The notes below the pieces were generated by a model. It searched no databases and was not told the origin of the DNA. It saw nothing but the letters and a program-made list of their open reading frames with translations. Below are positions 25,593 through 33,748 of a DNA stretch of 64,000 nt, one piece after another. The DNA lies in contig NZ_WOFO01000006.1 of NCBI RefSeq assembly GCF_010993705.1, forward strand, positions 1 through 64,000. The letters run 5' to 3'. The position numbers and the translations under genes are program-made. Position 1 is the stretch's first letter, and every line of letters begins with the position of its first letter. This stretch comes from Cyclobacterium sp. SYSU L10401 (GTDB lineage: Bacteria > Bacteroidota > Bacteroidia > Cytophagales > Cyclobacteriaceae).

Positions 25593-25757
25593 ACGTGATC
25601 AACGGTCCTTTTGTCCTGATCTGGAACTAAAAAGTTGATTATTTATAACTATTGTGGAAATATCACTGATTCCTTCCCATAAAGGTTAGCGAAAACCCAA
25701 CCAATAGATACCGGCCCTTGGAATATCCGGTAGCTGGTTTCCTATAGATACCAAGAA

Positions 25758-25792
25758 AAAGGGTCAGACGGTTCTAAACCGTCAGACCCTTT
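25758..25792 (-). terminator. Intrinsic terminator next to the propeller pseudogene
   Basis: 16-bp perfect stem (AAAGGGTCAGACGGTT with its complement, loop CTA), downstream of the minus-strand remnant at 25826-26016. A homologous hairpin with stem AAAGGGTCAG lies at 33680-33714 after the intact propeller gene, so it is part of the duplicated block. Confidence 0.7.
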
Positions 25793-25825
25793 GTTTTACA
25801 TTACCAGACCCCTTCTTACAAGTTT

Positions 25826-26016
25826 TTACACTCGCTCCAACTTCACCGGATAGGTTTTTTGGGAAGCCCACTGGGGTACGTAGATGTTTTCATCCCGGTC
25901 CACCCAGTCCTGATTATACAAAACGGTAATGTATCCCGAATTAGAAAAGGTTTGCGAGGTGCTACGGTAAATAGCCGCATACATGTTATCACCTCGCAAC
26001 ACTGGTCGGATACAAG
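25826..26016 (-). pseudogene. Remnant of the beta-propeller gene (copy of the 33749-34816 3' end)
   Basis: The minus strand encodes about 60 residues matching the C-terminal third of the protein at 33749-34816. It reads 'RPVLRGDNMYAAIYRSTSQ' (intact gene: 'RPVLRGQHVYAAVYRSTSQ'), then 'NSGYITVL', then an in-frame loss of about 40 residues. It resumes at 'VDRDENIYVPQWASQKTYP' and ends with the same LERV plus TAA. No start codon or N-terminal 240 residues remain. It marks the left edge of the six-gene cluster. Confidence 0.8.
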
Positions 26017-26117
26017 ATAACGCCAGATTCGGTTAGTATTCTTTGCGGACGTGTGACTAATGTCATAAAAATCACCCAAAACATTATGTACTTTTCGGCA
26101 ACACCTTGGTTCATTTA

Positions 26118-26387
26118 ATGCCGAATACCATGCCAAAAATCAGAAAAAATATCGCCATAAGTGAATCGGGATTCGTCTTTGATCCGCTTTCGGGAGAGTC
26201 CTATTCTTTAAATCCTCTTGGATTAGAAATTATTCATTTGATCAAAAATGGGCAATCCTATGAAGATTTGTCGGAGGTACTGCTAGCGAAATATGAGGTG
26301 GACCAGGAAACGTTCGACAGGTATTTCTATGATTTTGTAGCTACACTCAAGCAATTTAACCTATTAGAAGTGGAAACAGATGCCTAA
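26118..26387 (+). CDS. PqqD-like small protein
   Basis: 89 residues from ATG 26118 (26130 is equally possible; a TTG at 26106 is less likely). The sequence 'FVFDPLSGESYSLNPLGLEIIHLIKNGQSYEDLSEVLLAKYEVDQETFDRYFYDFVATLKQFNLLE' has the winged-helix pattern of PqqD / RiPP recognition element proteins. In PQQ and other RiPP pathways, PqqD binds a precursor peptide and delivers it to a modifying enzyme. It overlaps the ATP-grasp gene by 8 nt, so the pair is coupled. No precursor-peptide ORF was found nearby. It is probably a chaperone or recognition partner of the ATP-grasp enzyme (inference). Confidence 0.7.
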   Translation: MPNTMPKIRKNIAISESGFVFDPLSGESYSLNPLGLEIIHLIKNGQSYEDLSEVLLAKYEVDQETFDRYFYDFVATLKQFNLLEVETDA

Positions 26388-27420
26388 GCTCACAATAGCC
26401 CTTTCCGGGCTCAACAATATCGACAGCCCTGGCCCGGGTATTCCTGTCATCCGAGGCATCCGGGACTCCAAAATCCTTGATGCCAGAATAATTGGCCTGG
26501 CCTATGAAAATTTGGAACCTGGCGCTTACATGCATGATTTAGTGGATAAAACCTACAAAGTCCCTTATCCTTCCGACGGAGTAGAACCTTTGCTTGAGCG
26601 CTTGAAGTACATCCACGAAAAAGAACAAATAGACGTATTGATCCCCAATTTTGATTCGGAACTTTTCACCTTTATGAAGTCTGAAAAAACACTTCGGGAA
26701 ATCGGAATCACTACCTTTCTACCCACGCTCAACCAATTTGAAGAAAGACATAAATCCAACCTTCCGGAGTATGGGAAAAAGTACGAGGTCAACGTACCGT
26801 ACAGTGAGCCCATCAGCAGTGTGCAGGATTTTTTGCAGCATAAGGAAAAATTCGAATTTCCTGTAGTCGTAAAAGGAAAGTTCTACGATGCATACATGGC
26901 GTATGATCTGGATCAGCTCGGAATGTATTTCAACAAAATCGCCTCCAAATGGGGACTTCCCATCGTTATTCAGGAATTTGTCAAAGGCACTGAAGTCAAC
27001 GTCGTGGCGTTGGGAGATGGCAACGGAAACACCATTGGGGCCGTACCCATGCGTAAAACGTATATCACGGACAAGGGGAAAGCATGGGGAGGAATTACCT
27101 TGGAGGACCCTTCAATGCTGGATCTGACCGATAAAATTATCTCCCAGACCCATTGGAGGGGAGGCATGGAATTGGAACTGATTCGCACGGCCAAAAATGA
27201 ATTATACCTGATCGAAATCAATCCCAGATTGCCTGCATGGGTTTACCTGGCTGTTGCGGCCGGACAGAATCTACCCGAAGCTTTGGTTCGGCTGGCGTTG
27301 GGAGAAGAGGTAAAACCTTTTCAGGGGTATGCTTCCGGAAAAATGTTTATCCGGTATTCCTTTGACATGATTACAGACTTAGACGAATTTGAAAAACTGT
27401 CCACCAAAGGTGAACTGTAA
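26380..27420 (+). CDS. ATP-grasp ligase
   Basis: 346-residue ATP-grasp enzyme related to carbamoyl-phosphate-synthase-type ligases. Visible motifs: 'PVVVKGKFYDA' (ATP-binding Lys, residues 161-171), 'QEFVKGTEVNV' (198-208), 'GMELEL' (262-267) and 'LIEINPRLPAWV' (Mg-binding Glu279 and Asn281). Such enzymes form amide or peptide bonds through an acyl-phosphate. The substrates are unknown. The coupling with a PqqD-like protein and a LysA-like decarboxylase suggests assembly or tailoring of an amino-acid-derived product or a peptide. Confidence 0.82.
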   Translation: MPKLTIALSGLNNIDSPGPGIPVIRGIRDSKILDARIIGLAYENLEPGAYMHDLVDKTYKVPYPSDGVEPLLERLKYIHEKEQIDVLIPNFDSELFTFMKSEKTLREIGITTFLPTLNQFEERHKSNLPEYGKKYEVNVPYSEPISSVQDFLQHKEKFEFPVVVKGKFYDAYMAYDLDQLGMYFNKIASKWGLPIVIQEFVKGTEVNVVALGDGNGNTIGAVPMRKTYITDKGKAWGGITLEDPSMLDLTDKIISQTHWRGGMELELIRTAKNELYLIEINPRLPAWVYLAVAAGQNLPEALVRLALGEEVKPFQGYASGKMFIRYSFDMITDLDEFEKLSTKGEL

Positions 27421-27441
27421 CCCCTAAAAAACCAAACCGCC

Positions 27442-28800
27442 ATGGAAAAGCTACCATTTGAAAGACCCACAATTCAAAAAATCAGCGCTGGTATACCCAG
27501 CAAACACGGTATTTCAAGAAAGCTGGAACCGCTATCTCATATAGACGGCCTGTCCATCAAATCCCTGATTAATGATTATGGCTCACCCTTATTCATCTTA
27601 TCAGAATCCAGCATCAGAAAAACCTACAAGGAAGCTTACAGGGCCTTTAGTTCCCGGTATCCCAATGTGCAATTTGCCTGGTCGTACAAGACCAATTACC
27701 TAAATGCCGTTTGCAATGTGTTCCATCAGGAAGGAGCCTGGGCAGAGGTGGTTTCTGGTTTCGAATATGACAAGGCGGCGGCCAACGGCGTTCCCGGCGA
27801 ATCGATTATTTTTAATGGCCCGGATAAAAGCAAAGAAAACCTGAGAAAAGCCATTCAAAACAGTTCCCTGATCCATATCGATCACTTTGACGAACTCTAT
27901 GAGATCATCCACCTATCCAGGGAGATGGACGAGAGGCCAAAAGTTGCCATTCGAATCAATATGGATGTAGGCATTTATCCAAAGTGGGATCGGTTCGGTT
28001 TCAATTTTGAAAATGGAGAGGCCTGGGATGCGCTGAACAGGATCAAGGCCAGCAAAAATCTGGATCTGATCGGGCTGCATACCCATATCGGTACCTATAT
28101 GATGACGACCCAAGCCTATAAAATTGCAGCGTCAAAACTTGCCCAACTGGCTGTTAGCCTGGAAAAAAAACACGGGCACGTCATCCAGTATATAGATATA
28201 GGCGGGGGTTTTGCTTCTAAAAATACACTCCGTGGAGCCTATTATCCTGGCACAGATACTACGCCTTCTTTTGATGATTTTGCAGAGGCCATCACTTCTG
28301 CTTTGATGAGTTCTGAAATCAAACCAGATCACCTACCCATGCTCATACTGGAAACTGGTCGGGCGTTGATAGACGATGCCGGTTACCTGGCAGGCACTGT
28401 ATTGGCTAACAAAAGACTATCTGACGGACGAAGAGCAACCATCATTGATACAGGGGTTAACCTGCTCTTTACGGCATTCTGGTACGAACACGATATCCGC
28501 CCCATCGAACCCATTTCAGACCAAATGGAGGATACGACCATTTATGGGCCTCTTTGTATGAATATCGATGTCATCCGGGGAAACGTCATGTTTCCCTTGC
28601 TCAAAAAAGGCGATCACTATGTGGTAAGGCGTGTAGGCGCCTACAATACCACCCAGTGGATGCAATTCATCAACCTTCGTCCCCAAATTGTGATGCTGGA
28701 CATGAAAGGCAAAGCTCATCTGGTTAGAAAAGGCGAAACCCTGGATACTATTAACTCACAGGAAATAACACCGGAACATCTCCAGAATTTTAACCTCTAA
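27442..28800 (+). CDS. LysA-like PLP-dependent decarboxylase
   Basis: 452 residues, fold type III PLP enzyme of the diaminopimelate/ornithine decarboxylase group. The PLP Lys is K83 ('FAWSYKTNYL'). Other motifs are 'GLHTHIGTYM' (211-220), 'DIGGGFASK' (252-260, phosphate binding), 'LETGRALI' (303-310), 'YGPLCMNIDV' with catalytic Cys372, and Tyr401 ('GAYNTTQW'). All key residues are present. The 25-residue N-terminal extension and the setting in a non-lysine operon argue that it is not the housekeeping LysA. Likely substrate: a basic or carboxylated amino acid, possibly when bound to the ATP-grasp product. Confidence 0.83.
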   Translation: MEKLPFERPTIQKISAGIPSKHGISRKLEPLSHIDGLSIKSLINDYGSPLFILSESSIRKTYKEAYRAFSSRYPNVQFAWSYKTNYLNAVCNVFHQEGAWAEVVSGFEYDKAAANGVPGESIIFNGPDKSKENLRKAIQNSSLIHIDHFDELYEIIHLSREMDERPKVAIRINMDVGIYPKWDRFGFNFENGEAWDALNRIKASKNLDLIGLHTHIGTYMMTTQAYKIAASKLAQLAVSLEKKHGHVIQYIDIGGGFASKNTLRGAYYPGTDTTPSFDDFAEAITSALMSSEIKPDHLPMLILETGRALIDDAGYLAGTVLANKRLSDGRRATIIDTGVNLLFTAFWYEHDIRPIEPISDQMEDTTIYGPLCMNIDVIRGNVMFPLLKKGDHYVVRRVGAYNTTQWMQFINLRPQIVMLDMKGKAHLVRKGETLDTINSQEITPEHLQNFNL

Positions 28801-28813
28801 AAGGCCCGGATCC

Positions 28814-31000
28814 ATGAAGAAGCTGGAATGGTTTCCACATGCCCTGTTCAACAGTTATGCTCAGGTGTTTTTTTCGAACAACAAATGGTTTGGAATCATC
28901 TTGTTGCTGCTCACATTCGTGGACTTTTATGTGGGAATCTATGGCTTGCTATCCGTATCCACAGCCCTCCTTACCGGCTATTTCATTGGGCTAAGTGAGT
29001 ACCCGATACGTCAGGGGTACTATGGATTCAATTCGCTGCTGGTAGGAGTCGGTCTGGCAATTTATTTCCAGCCAGGTCCTCTGCTTTTGTTCCTAATATT
29101 GATTTCCGGGGTATTAACGCTCTTTATTTCACTGGCCTTTGAGGGCATCTTAGGAAAATACGGTCTTCCATTTCTTAGTATGCCTTTCATACTGGTGTTT
29201 TGGCTGCTCCGCCTGGCTTCCAGACAGTTTGAAGCCCTCGGGCTAAATGAAAGAGGCATTTATGTGCTGAATGAACTTTATCTTCTGGGAGGCAATCAAT
29301 TGGTGAGTCTTTATGAATGGTGGAACCAATTTCCTTTTCCTTCTTCCCTAAAAACCTATTTCCTCTCTTTAGGAGCCATATTCTTTCAGCAAAATGTGTT
29401 TGCCGGGGTATTTGCGGCAATCGGCCTGCTGATATATTCCAGAATAGGTTTCACGCTTTCCCTATTAGGATTTTACATAGCCTATGCCTTTTATTTGGTG
29501 TTAGGGGTTCCTTTTACGGGAATCTCCTACAGCTTTATAGGCTTCAATTATATCCTTACCGCAATCGCTCTGGGGGGATTTTTCATTATTCCCAACAAAA
29601 GCTCTTTTGCCAGTCTATTGATCATTATCCCGATAGTTGCTGTCCTGAGTATTTCCCTACAGGAAATCTTCAACCTGTTTTACCTACCTGTACATTCCTT
29701 CCCTTTCAATCTGGCCGTATTGACTTTCCTGTATGGGTTAAAGTTTCGGATGGACAACCGCATAGGCCTAAGCACCATTTTCTGGCAACAGAATTCCCCT
29801 GAGAAAAATCTATACAACTATCGCAACTTTATGGACAGGTTTGGTAAGGACAGTCCTATTCCTATCTACCTCCCCTTTTTCGGGGAATGGGCAATTACCC
29901 AAGGCCATAAGGGATCCTACACCCACAAAGATGAGTGGAAGCATGCCTGGGATTTTGAAATCAAAGACGAAGAAGGAAAAACCTTTAAAGATGAAGGAGA
30001 CTATCCTGCTGATTATTACTGCTTTGACAAAAACGTTCTTGCACCTGCCTACGGCACGGTAGAAAACGTGGTGAACGATGTGGATGAAAACCCTATCGGG
30101 AAAAGAAACCTGGAAAAAAACTGGGGCAATACCATCGTCATCAGGCATTCGGATTTTTTATTCAGCCAATTAAGTCATTTACGAAAAGGAAGTATTGTCC
30201 CGCAAATAGGAGATAAAGTCAAAAAGGGGGACATCATTGCCCGATTGGGCAATTCTGGAAACTCTCCCTATCCACACTTGCATTTTCAGCTACAGTCTAC
30301 TCCCCATATCGGTTCCAAAACAATAGATTACCCGATTTCGGATGTTTGGATGCGTTATCAGAATAAAGACTCCTTGTTGTCGGTAGCCACTCCACCTGTG
30401 GGAGCGATGGTGTCCTCATTGAATCCGCATTCAGCACTGAAAAACGCATTTTCATTTGTTACCGGTGAGCAATTAATATTTAAAAGTAAGGATGAACAGG
30501 AAATTACCTGGAATGTAAAAAAGGATTATTCACTAAACCGGTATCTGGAGTGCGAGCCGAGTGGATCCAAGGCCTATTTCAAACTGGATGAGGCCATGCT
30601 GCATTTTACTCATTTTGAAGGAGACCGAAGATCGACCCTATACCGATTTTATTTGGCTGCATACAAAATCAGTTTCGGTTTTACCAATGGCTTAGAGTTG
30701 AGGGATAGCTTTCCGATAAATATGGTCTTCCATCCCAAGAAAATCTTCTTGCAAGATTTTATCGCTCCCTTTCTCAGATATCTGAGGGGGGAATACAGAC
30801 TTCGCTATCCTGAAAAAGGAAAAGGACTTTCCCTCAAGCCTATTGAATTAAAAGGAGAAATCATCAAAAGTTCTTTCGGCAGAAAACTGGACACGTATTA
30901 CTTTGAATTCCTTATCGACAATACTGGAATCAGAAGTTTTCATTTTCAATCCGGAAATTCAAACTTAGAAACGACATGGATAGAATCATTATCAGCATAA
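28814..31000 (+). CDS. Urea-transporter-like / M23 metallopeptidase fusion
   Basis: 728 residues. Residues 20-310 form a multi-pass membrane region with the two-repeat urea-transporter pattern ('GFNSLLVGVGLAIYF' at 71-85 and 'GFNYILTAIALGGFF' at 243-257). Residues 345-520 form an M23/LytM-like peptidase domain: 'HAWDF' (His377, Asp380), 'SHLRKGSIVPQIGDKVKKGD', and 'HLHFQ' (488-492). Spacing in the first zinc motif is H-x2-D rather than the usual H-x3-D. The C-terminal ~200 residues are unrecognised. Topology would place the peptidase in the periplasm. It may export a product and act on peptidoglycan. Confidence 0.75.
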   Translation: MKKLEWFPHALFNSYAQVFFSNNKWFGIILLLLTFVDFYVGIYGLLSVSTALLTGYFIGLSEYPIRQGYYGFNSLLVGVGLAIYFQPGPLLLFLILISGVLTLFISLAFEGILGKYGLPFLSMPFILVFWLLRLASRQFEALGLNERGIYVLNELYLLGGNQLVSLYEWWNQFPFPSSLKTYFLSLGAIFFQQNVFAGVFAAIGLLIYSRIGFTLSLLGFYIAYAFYLVLGVPFTGISYSFIGFNYILTAIALGGFFIIPNKSSFASLLIIIPIVAVLSISLQEIFNLFYLPVHSFPFNLAVLTFLYGLKFRMDNRIGLSTIFWQQNSPEKNLYNYRNFMDRFGKDSPIPIYLPFFGEWAITQGHKGSYTHKDEWKHAWDFEIKDEEGKTFKDEGDYPADYYCFDKNVLAPAYGTVENVVNDVDENPIGKRNLEKNWGNTIVIRHSDFLFSQLSHLRKGSIVPQIGDKVKKGDIIARLGNSGNSPYPHLHFQLQSTPHIGSKTIDYPISDVWMRYQNKDSLLSVATPPVGAMVSSLNPHSALKNAFSFVTGEQLIFKSKDEQEITWNVKKDYSLNRYLECEPSGSKAYFKLDEAMLHFTHFEGDRRSTLYRFYLAAYKISFGFTNGLELRDSFPINMVFHPKKIFLQDFIAPFLRYLRGEYRLRYPEKGKGLSLKPIELKGEIIKSSFGRKLDTYYFEFLIDNTGIRSFHFQSGNSNLETTWIESLSA

Positions 31001-32331
31001 GCATTATTTTGGTGCTATTCGGGTCCAATTTTGTAAATGCCCAGGAACAAAAAAGTCTACCTGAAACTGACAGGCTCACCTATGTATTATTCCAACAAAA
31101 AAATTGGGATGGATTGATCTCTGAAGGTCGAAAGGCCTTGAAATCTGGTATAGACTATTATTACCTGAGGGTCAGATTGGGCTTGGCTTATTACGAAAAA
31201 CAAAATTTCCATCTGGCGGCCAGGCATTTTGAAAAAGCGTTAAAAATGAACGATTCCGAAGCTTACGTCGGCGAATACCTGTATTATTCGTATTTGATGG
31301 CGGGCAGACAGGCTGAAGCCAGTTTGTTGGCTGCTGGGTTCTCGCTAGAACTCAAGAGAAAAACAAAAACGGAAAAACGAAACTTCATTTCTGGTTTGGA
31401 TCTGGCTTACAACTACACGGGAATCACTGAGACGGGTGTTTTGGACAATTTTACTACCAATATCCCCTTGGATAAAGACGGTACTCAATTCATTCCAAAA
31501 CAGCATCATTATTTTTTCCTGGGCCTTCAGCATCAAATATCCTCACGTTGGTCTTTCTACCACGGATATTCCAACCTTCAAGTTAATCAACTTCGGTACA
31601 CCCAGGCTTCCAATGAGTCCAAGTTGGAGAATGATTTCCAATCGGAACTGCATCAATATTACAGCCAAATGAGTTTTTTGGTTACTAAAGGACTTACCTT
31701 GTCCGGAGGCTTACATTATGTCAATTCAAAGTACCAGACATTGACTGAGGTATTGACCGGATCTCCTGGCCGGCCTTTCGTTCGCAAAGTTGCTACTACC
31801 GTCAACAATAATAATTGGGTTGGTTTTGTCTCGGTTTACAAGCGATTTGAATACATCAGCCTCGGAGCTAGCTATTATAGAGGAAACATTTCCGATTTCA
31901 TTCAAAATCAAACTGACTTTAAACTGATCACCTATCCCTTGGGCAACCTCCATTTATACACCATTACAACAGCCTCTTTTCAAAACCAGGACTTCATAGA
32001 CGGAAGCAATAATAACAGGCTGGTCATTGATCAACAATTGGGATTGAAGGCGACTGAATGGCTTTGGTTGGAAGCCTATGGCACCTTTGGGGAAATCGAA
32101 AACTACTTTATGAAAGACGGGTTGGTCATCTTTAACCGCATGGATTTGGTCAAGCAAAGGTTTGGTGGACGCTTAATCTTTCAAGCCACGCCTAAATGGT
32201 CCTTTACAGTGGATTATACCTACTTGAAGAACCAAAGCCAGTTTATTCAGACCCCCTTAACAGGAGAAACTTTCAATCAAAAAAACTATCAATTACATTC
32301 CCTAACTGCAATTACATCATGGAGATTTTAA
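30976..32331 (+). CDS. TPR plus outer-membrane beta-barrel protein (YaiO-like)
   Basis: 451 residues with a signal peptide (to about 22, 'NFVNAQ'). Residues 35-125 look like TPR helices ('YLRVRLGLAYYEKQNFHLAARHFEKALKMND'). From about 140 to the C-terminal Phe it shows alternating beta-strands ending 'LTAITSWRF', a typical outer-membrane barrel end. It overlaps the fusion gene by 25 nt. It may be the outer-membrane pore for the operon's product (inference). YaiO-like is a resemblance only. Confidence 0.65.
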   Translation: MDRIIISISIILVLFGSNFVNAQEQKSLPETDRLTYVLFQQKNWDGLISEGRKALKSGIDYYYLRVRLGLAYYEKQNFHLAARHFEKALKMNDSEAYVGEYLYYSYLMAGRQAEASLLAAGFSLELKRKTKTEKRNFISGLDLAYNYTGITETGVLDNFTTNIPLDKDGTQFIPKQHHYFFLGLQHQISSRWSFYHGYSNLQVNQLRYTQASNESKLENDFQSELHQYYSQMSFLVTKGLTLSGGLHYVNSKYQTLTEVLTGSPGRPFVRKVATTVNNNNWVGFVSVYKRFEYISLGASYYRGNISDFIQNQTDFKLITYPLGNLHLYTITTASFQNQDFIDGSNNNRLVIDQQLGLKATEWLWLEAYGTFGEIENYFMKDGLVIFNRMDLVKQRFGGRLIFQATPKWSFTVDYTYLKNQSQFIQTPLTGETFNQKNYQLHSLTAITSWRF

Positions 32332-32978
32332 CATTCCCCCGCAAGAAAGGCGTCCTGGCAGCTTCAAGGCCCTTAATCAAAAGCTACTTACTGGCTTTTA
32401 TGCTTTTGCTATCTTTACAAGTGCATGCGCAGGATAATGTCATCAATGCTTTCAAGCAAAGTTATGCGCTTGAAAAAACTGGGAATTACAAGGCAGCGGC
32501 AGAAGCGTTACAAGCTATCTACCAATCAGACGGCTATGAGATCAATTTGAGACTGGGTTGGCTCCAATTCCAGGCAGGGCAACTCGAAGAATCCGTGAAT
32601 TATTACCAAAAGGCAGTCAACTTGAAGCCTTATGCCATTGAACCAAAGTTGGGTTTGGTTTTACCCTTATCCATGCAAGGAGACTGGAATCAGATCATAG
32701 GGATATATCAGAAAATCCTGCAATCAGATCCGCAAAATTCCCTGGTAAACTACAGGTTGGGGCTAATAAATTACAATCAGGGAAATTTTGACAAAGCGGA
32801 TCCTTATTTGGAAAAGGTAGTCAATCTTTACCCCTTTGATTACGATGGTTTGATTCTTTTGGCTTGGAACAAATTAAATCTCCAAAAGACAAGAGAGGCT
32901 TCAGTACTTTTTCAAAAGGTACTGATGAACAATCCTGACGACAAATCAGCCCTGGAAGGGTTGAAATTGATTAAATAG
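32319..32978 (+). CDS. TPR-repeat periplasmic protein
   Basis: 219 residues from ATG 32319, which overlaps the barrel gene by 13 nt and gives a signal peptide ending near 'SLQVHAQ'. The longer in-frame ORF upstream would run through the barrel gene in another frame and is rejected. It contains four to five TPR units ('ALEKTGNYKAAAEALQAIYQSD', 'GQLEESVNYYQKAVNLKPYA', 'LVNYRLGLINYNQGNFDKADPYLEKVVNLYP'). It probably scaffolds the secretion or assembly machinery of the operon. Last gene before the right-hand duplicated block. Confidence 0.7.
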   Translation: MEILTFPRKKGVLAASRPLIKSYLLAFMLLLSLQVHAQDNVINAFKQSYALEKTGNYKAAAEALQAIYQSDGYEINLRLGWLQFQAGQLEESVNYYQKAVNLKPYAIEPKLGLVLPLSMQGDWNQIIGIYQKILQSDPQNSLVNYRLGLINYNQGNFDKADPYLEKVVNLYPFDYDGLILLAWNKLNLQKTREASVLFQKVLMNNPDDKSALEGLKLIK

Positions 32979-33004
32979 CTTTTTAAAAGTTCAGTTGATA
33001 CATT

Positions 33005-33532
33005 TCAGCTTATTTTCGAATAAACCGGATCGGGTACACACATAGCTGACATTACATCATTGCATTCCGTAATAATGGCCAATTTTGATCCCTCTTCCCG
33101 ATATTCGAGTGTCGAGCTTAAAGGCTGGCCCCCGGAATTGATTTCCATTTCAATAAGGTCATCCATGTTGCCCCATGCCGCCTCATTACCGATATATAGG
33201 TCCTTTTCAGCTTCAAAAGCGATCGTTTCTCCCTCAAGTGTGAAGCTTCCCTCCTGAAAATGGGAATAGCCAACCAGGTCCCCGGATTCGGGATCACGAT
33301 AGGTAATGGATCTTTGATAACTCCCATCCTGGTTTAGCACCAGGGAATGGACCAGGTCCAATTCGTGATCCTCATGGAAATTAATCATTCCCCAGGATCC
33401 GTAAAGACCTGCATGATTGAAGTCATCCCCAGAGTCGGTACATCCCAGAGTAAGCACCGAAACAAGCAGCATAAAAAAGATAGCAATTGGTTTTTGTTTT
33501 GACATTGGATTGAAGTTTGGTTTTTTAACCAT
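33005..33532 (-). CDS. Lipocalin-like lipoprotein, copy B
   Basis: 175 residues, paralogous to the protein at 25062-25592 (about 80% identity by eye, same length). Lipobox Cys31 ('VSVLTLGCTDSGDD'). It lies on the minus strand, convergent with the six-gene operon. Differences between the copies are spread over the whole gene, so the duplication is not very recent. Function unknown. Confidence 0.65.
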   Translation of the reverse strand: MVKKPNFNPMSKQKPIAIFFMLLVSVLTLGCTDSGDDFNHAGLYGSWGMINFHEDHELDLVHSLVLNQDGSYQRSITYRDPESGDLVGYSHFQEGSFTLEGETIAFEAEKDLYIGNEAAWGNMDDLIEMEINSGGQPLSSTLEYREEGSKLAIITECNDVMSAMCVPDPVYSKIS

Positions 33533-33679
33533 ACGTGATCAACGGTAATTTTGTACTGATCAGGAACTAAAAACTTGAATATTTTGATCCACTATTAAAT
33601 TGACAGGCATTTCAGACAGGGGCCTGATTCGAAAAAGGAAAGCGGTTTGCCGGGAAGGGCAGCCTGCAGGAAAATAGAA

Positions 33680-33714
33680 AAAGGGTCAGCATATCGTAAC
33701 CATACTGACCCTTT
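33680..33714 (-). terminator. Terminator of the PSD1-DUF1501-propeller operon
   Basis: Stem AAAGGGTCAG with CTGACCCTTT, with a further short stem inside the loop. It lies 35 nt past the propeller stop on the minus strand. Homologous to the hairpin at 25758-25792. Confidence 0.65.
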
Positions 33715-33748
33715 GATGCGGTGATTTTTGCAACTCTTGACTAATACA

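Noticed and set aside
25843-26136. 97-codon minus-strand ORF
   Set aside because: It lies in a different frame over the propeller remnant (25826-26016) and the cluster's start; the homologous frame is the remnant itself.
32196-32318. N-terminal extension of the TPR protein
   Set aside because: It overlaps the barrel gene in another frame; the ATG at 32319 gives a proper signal peptide.
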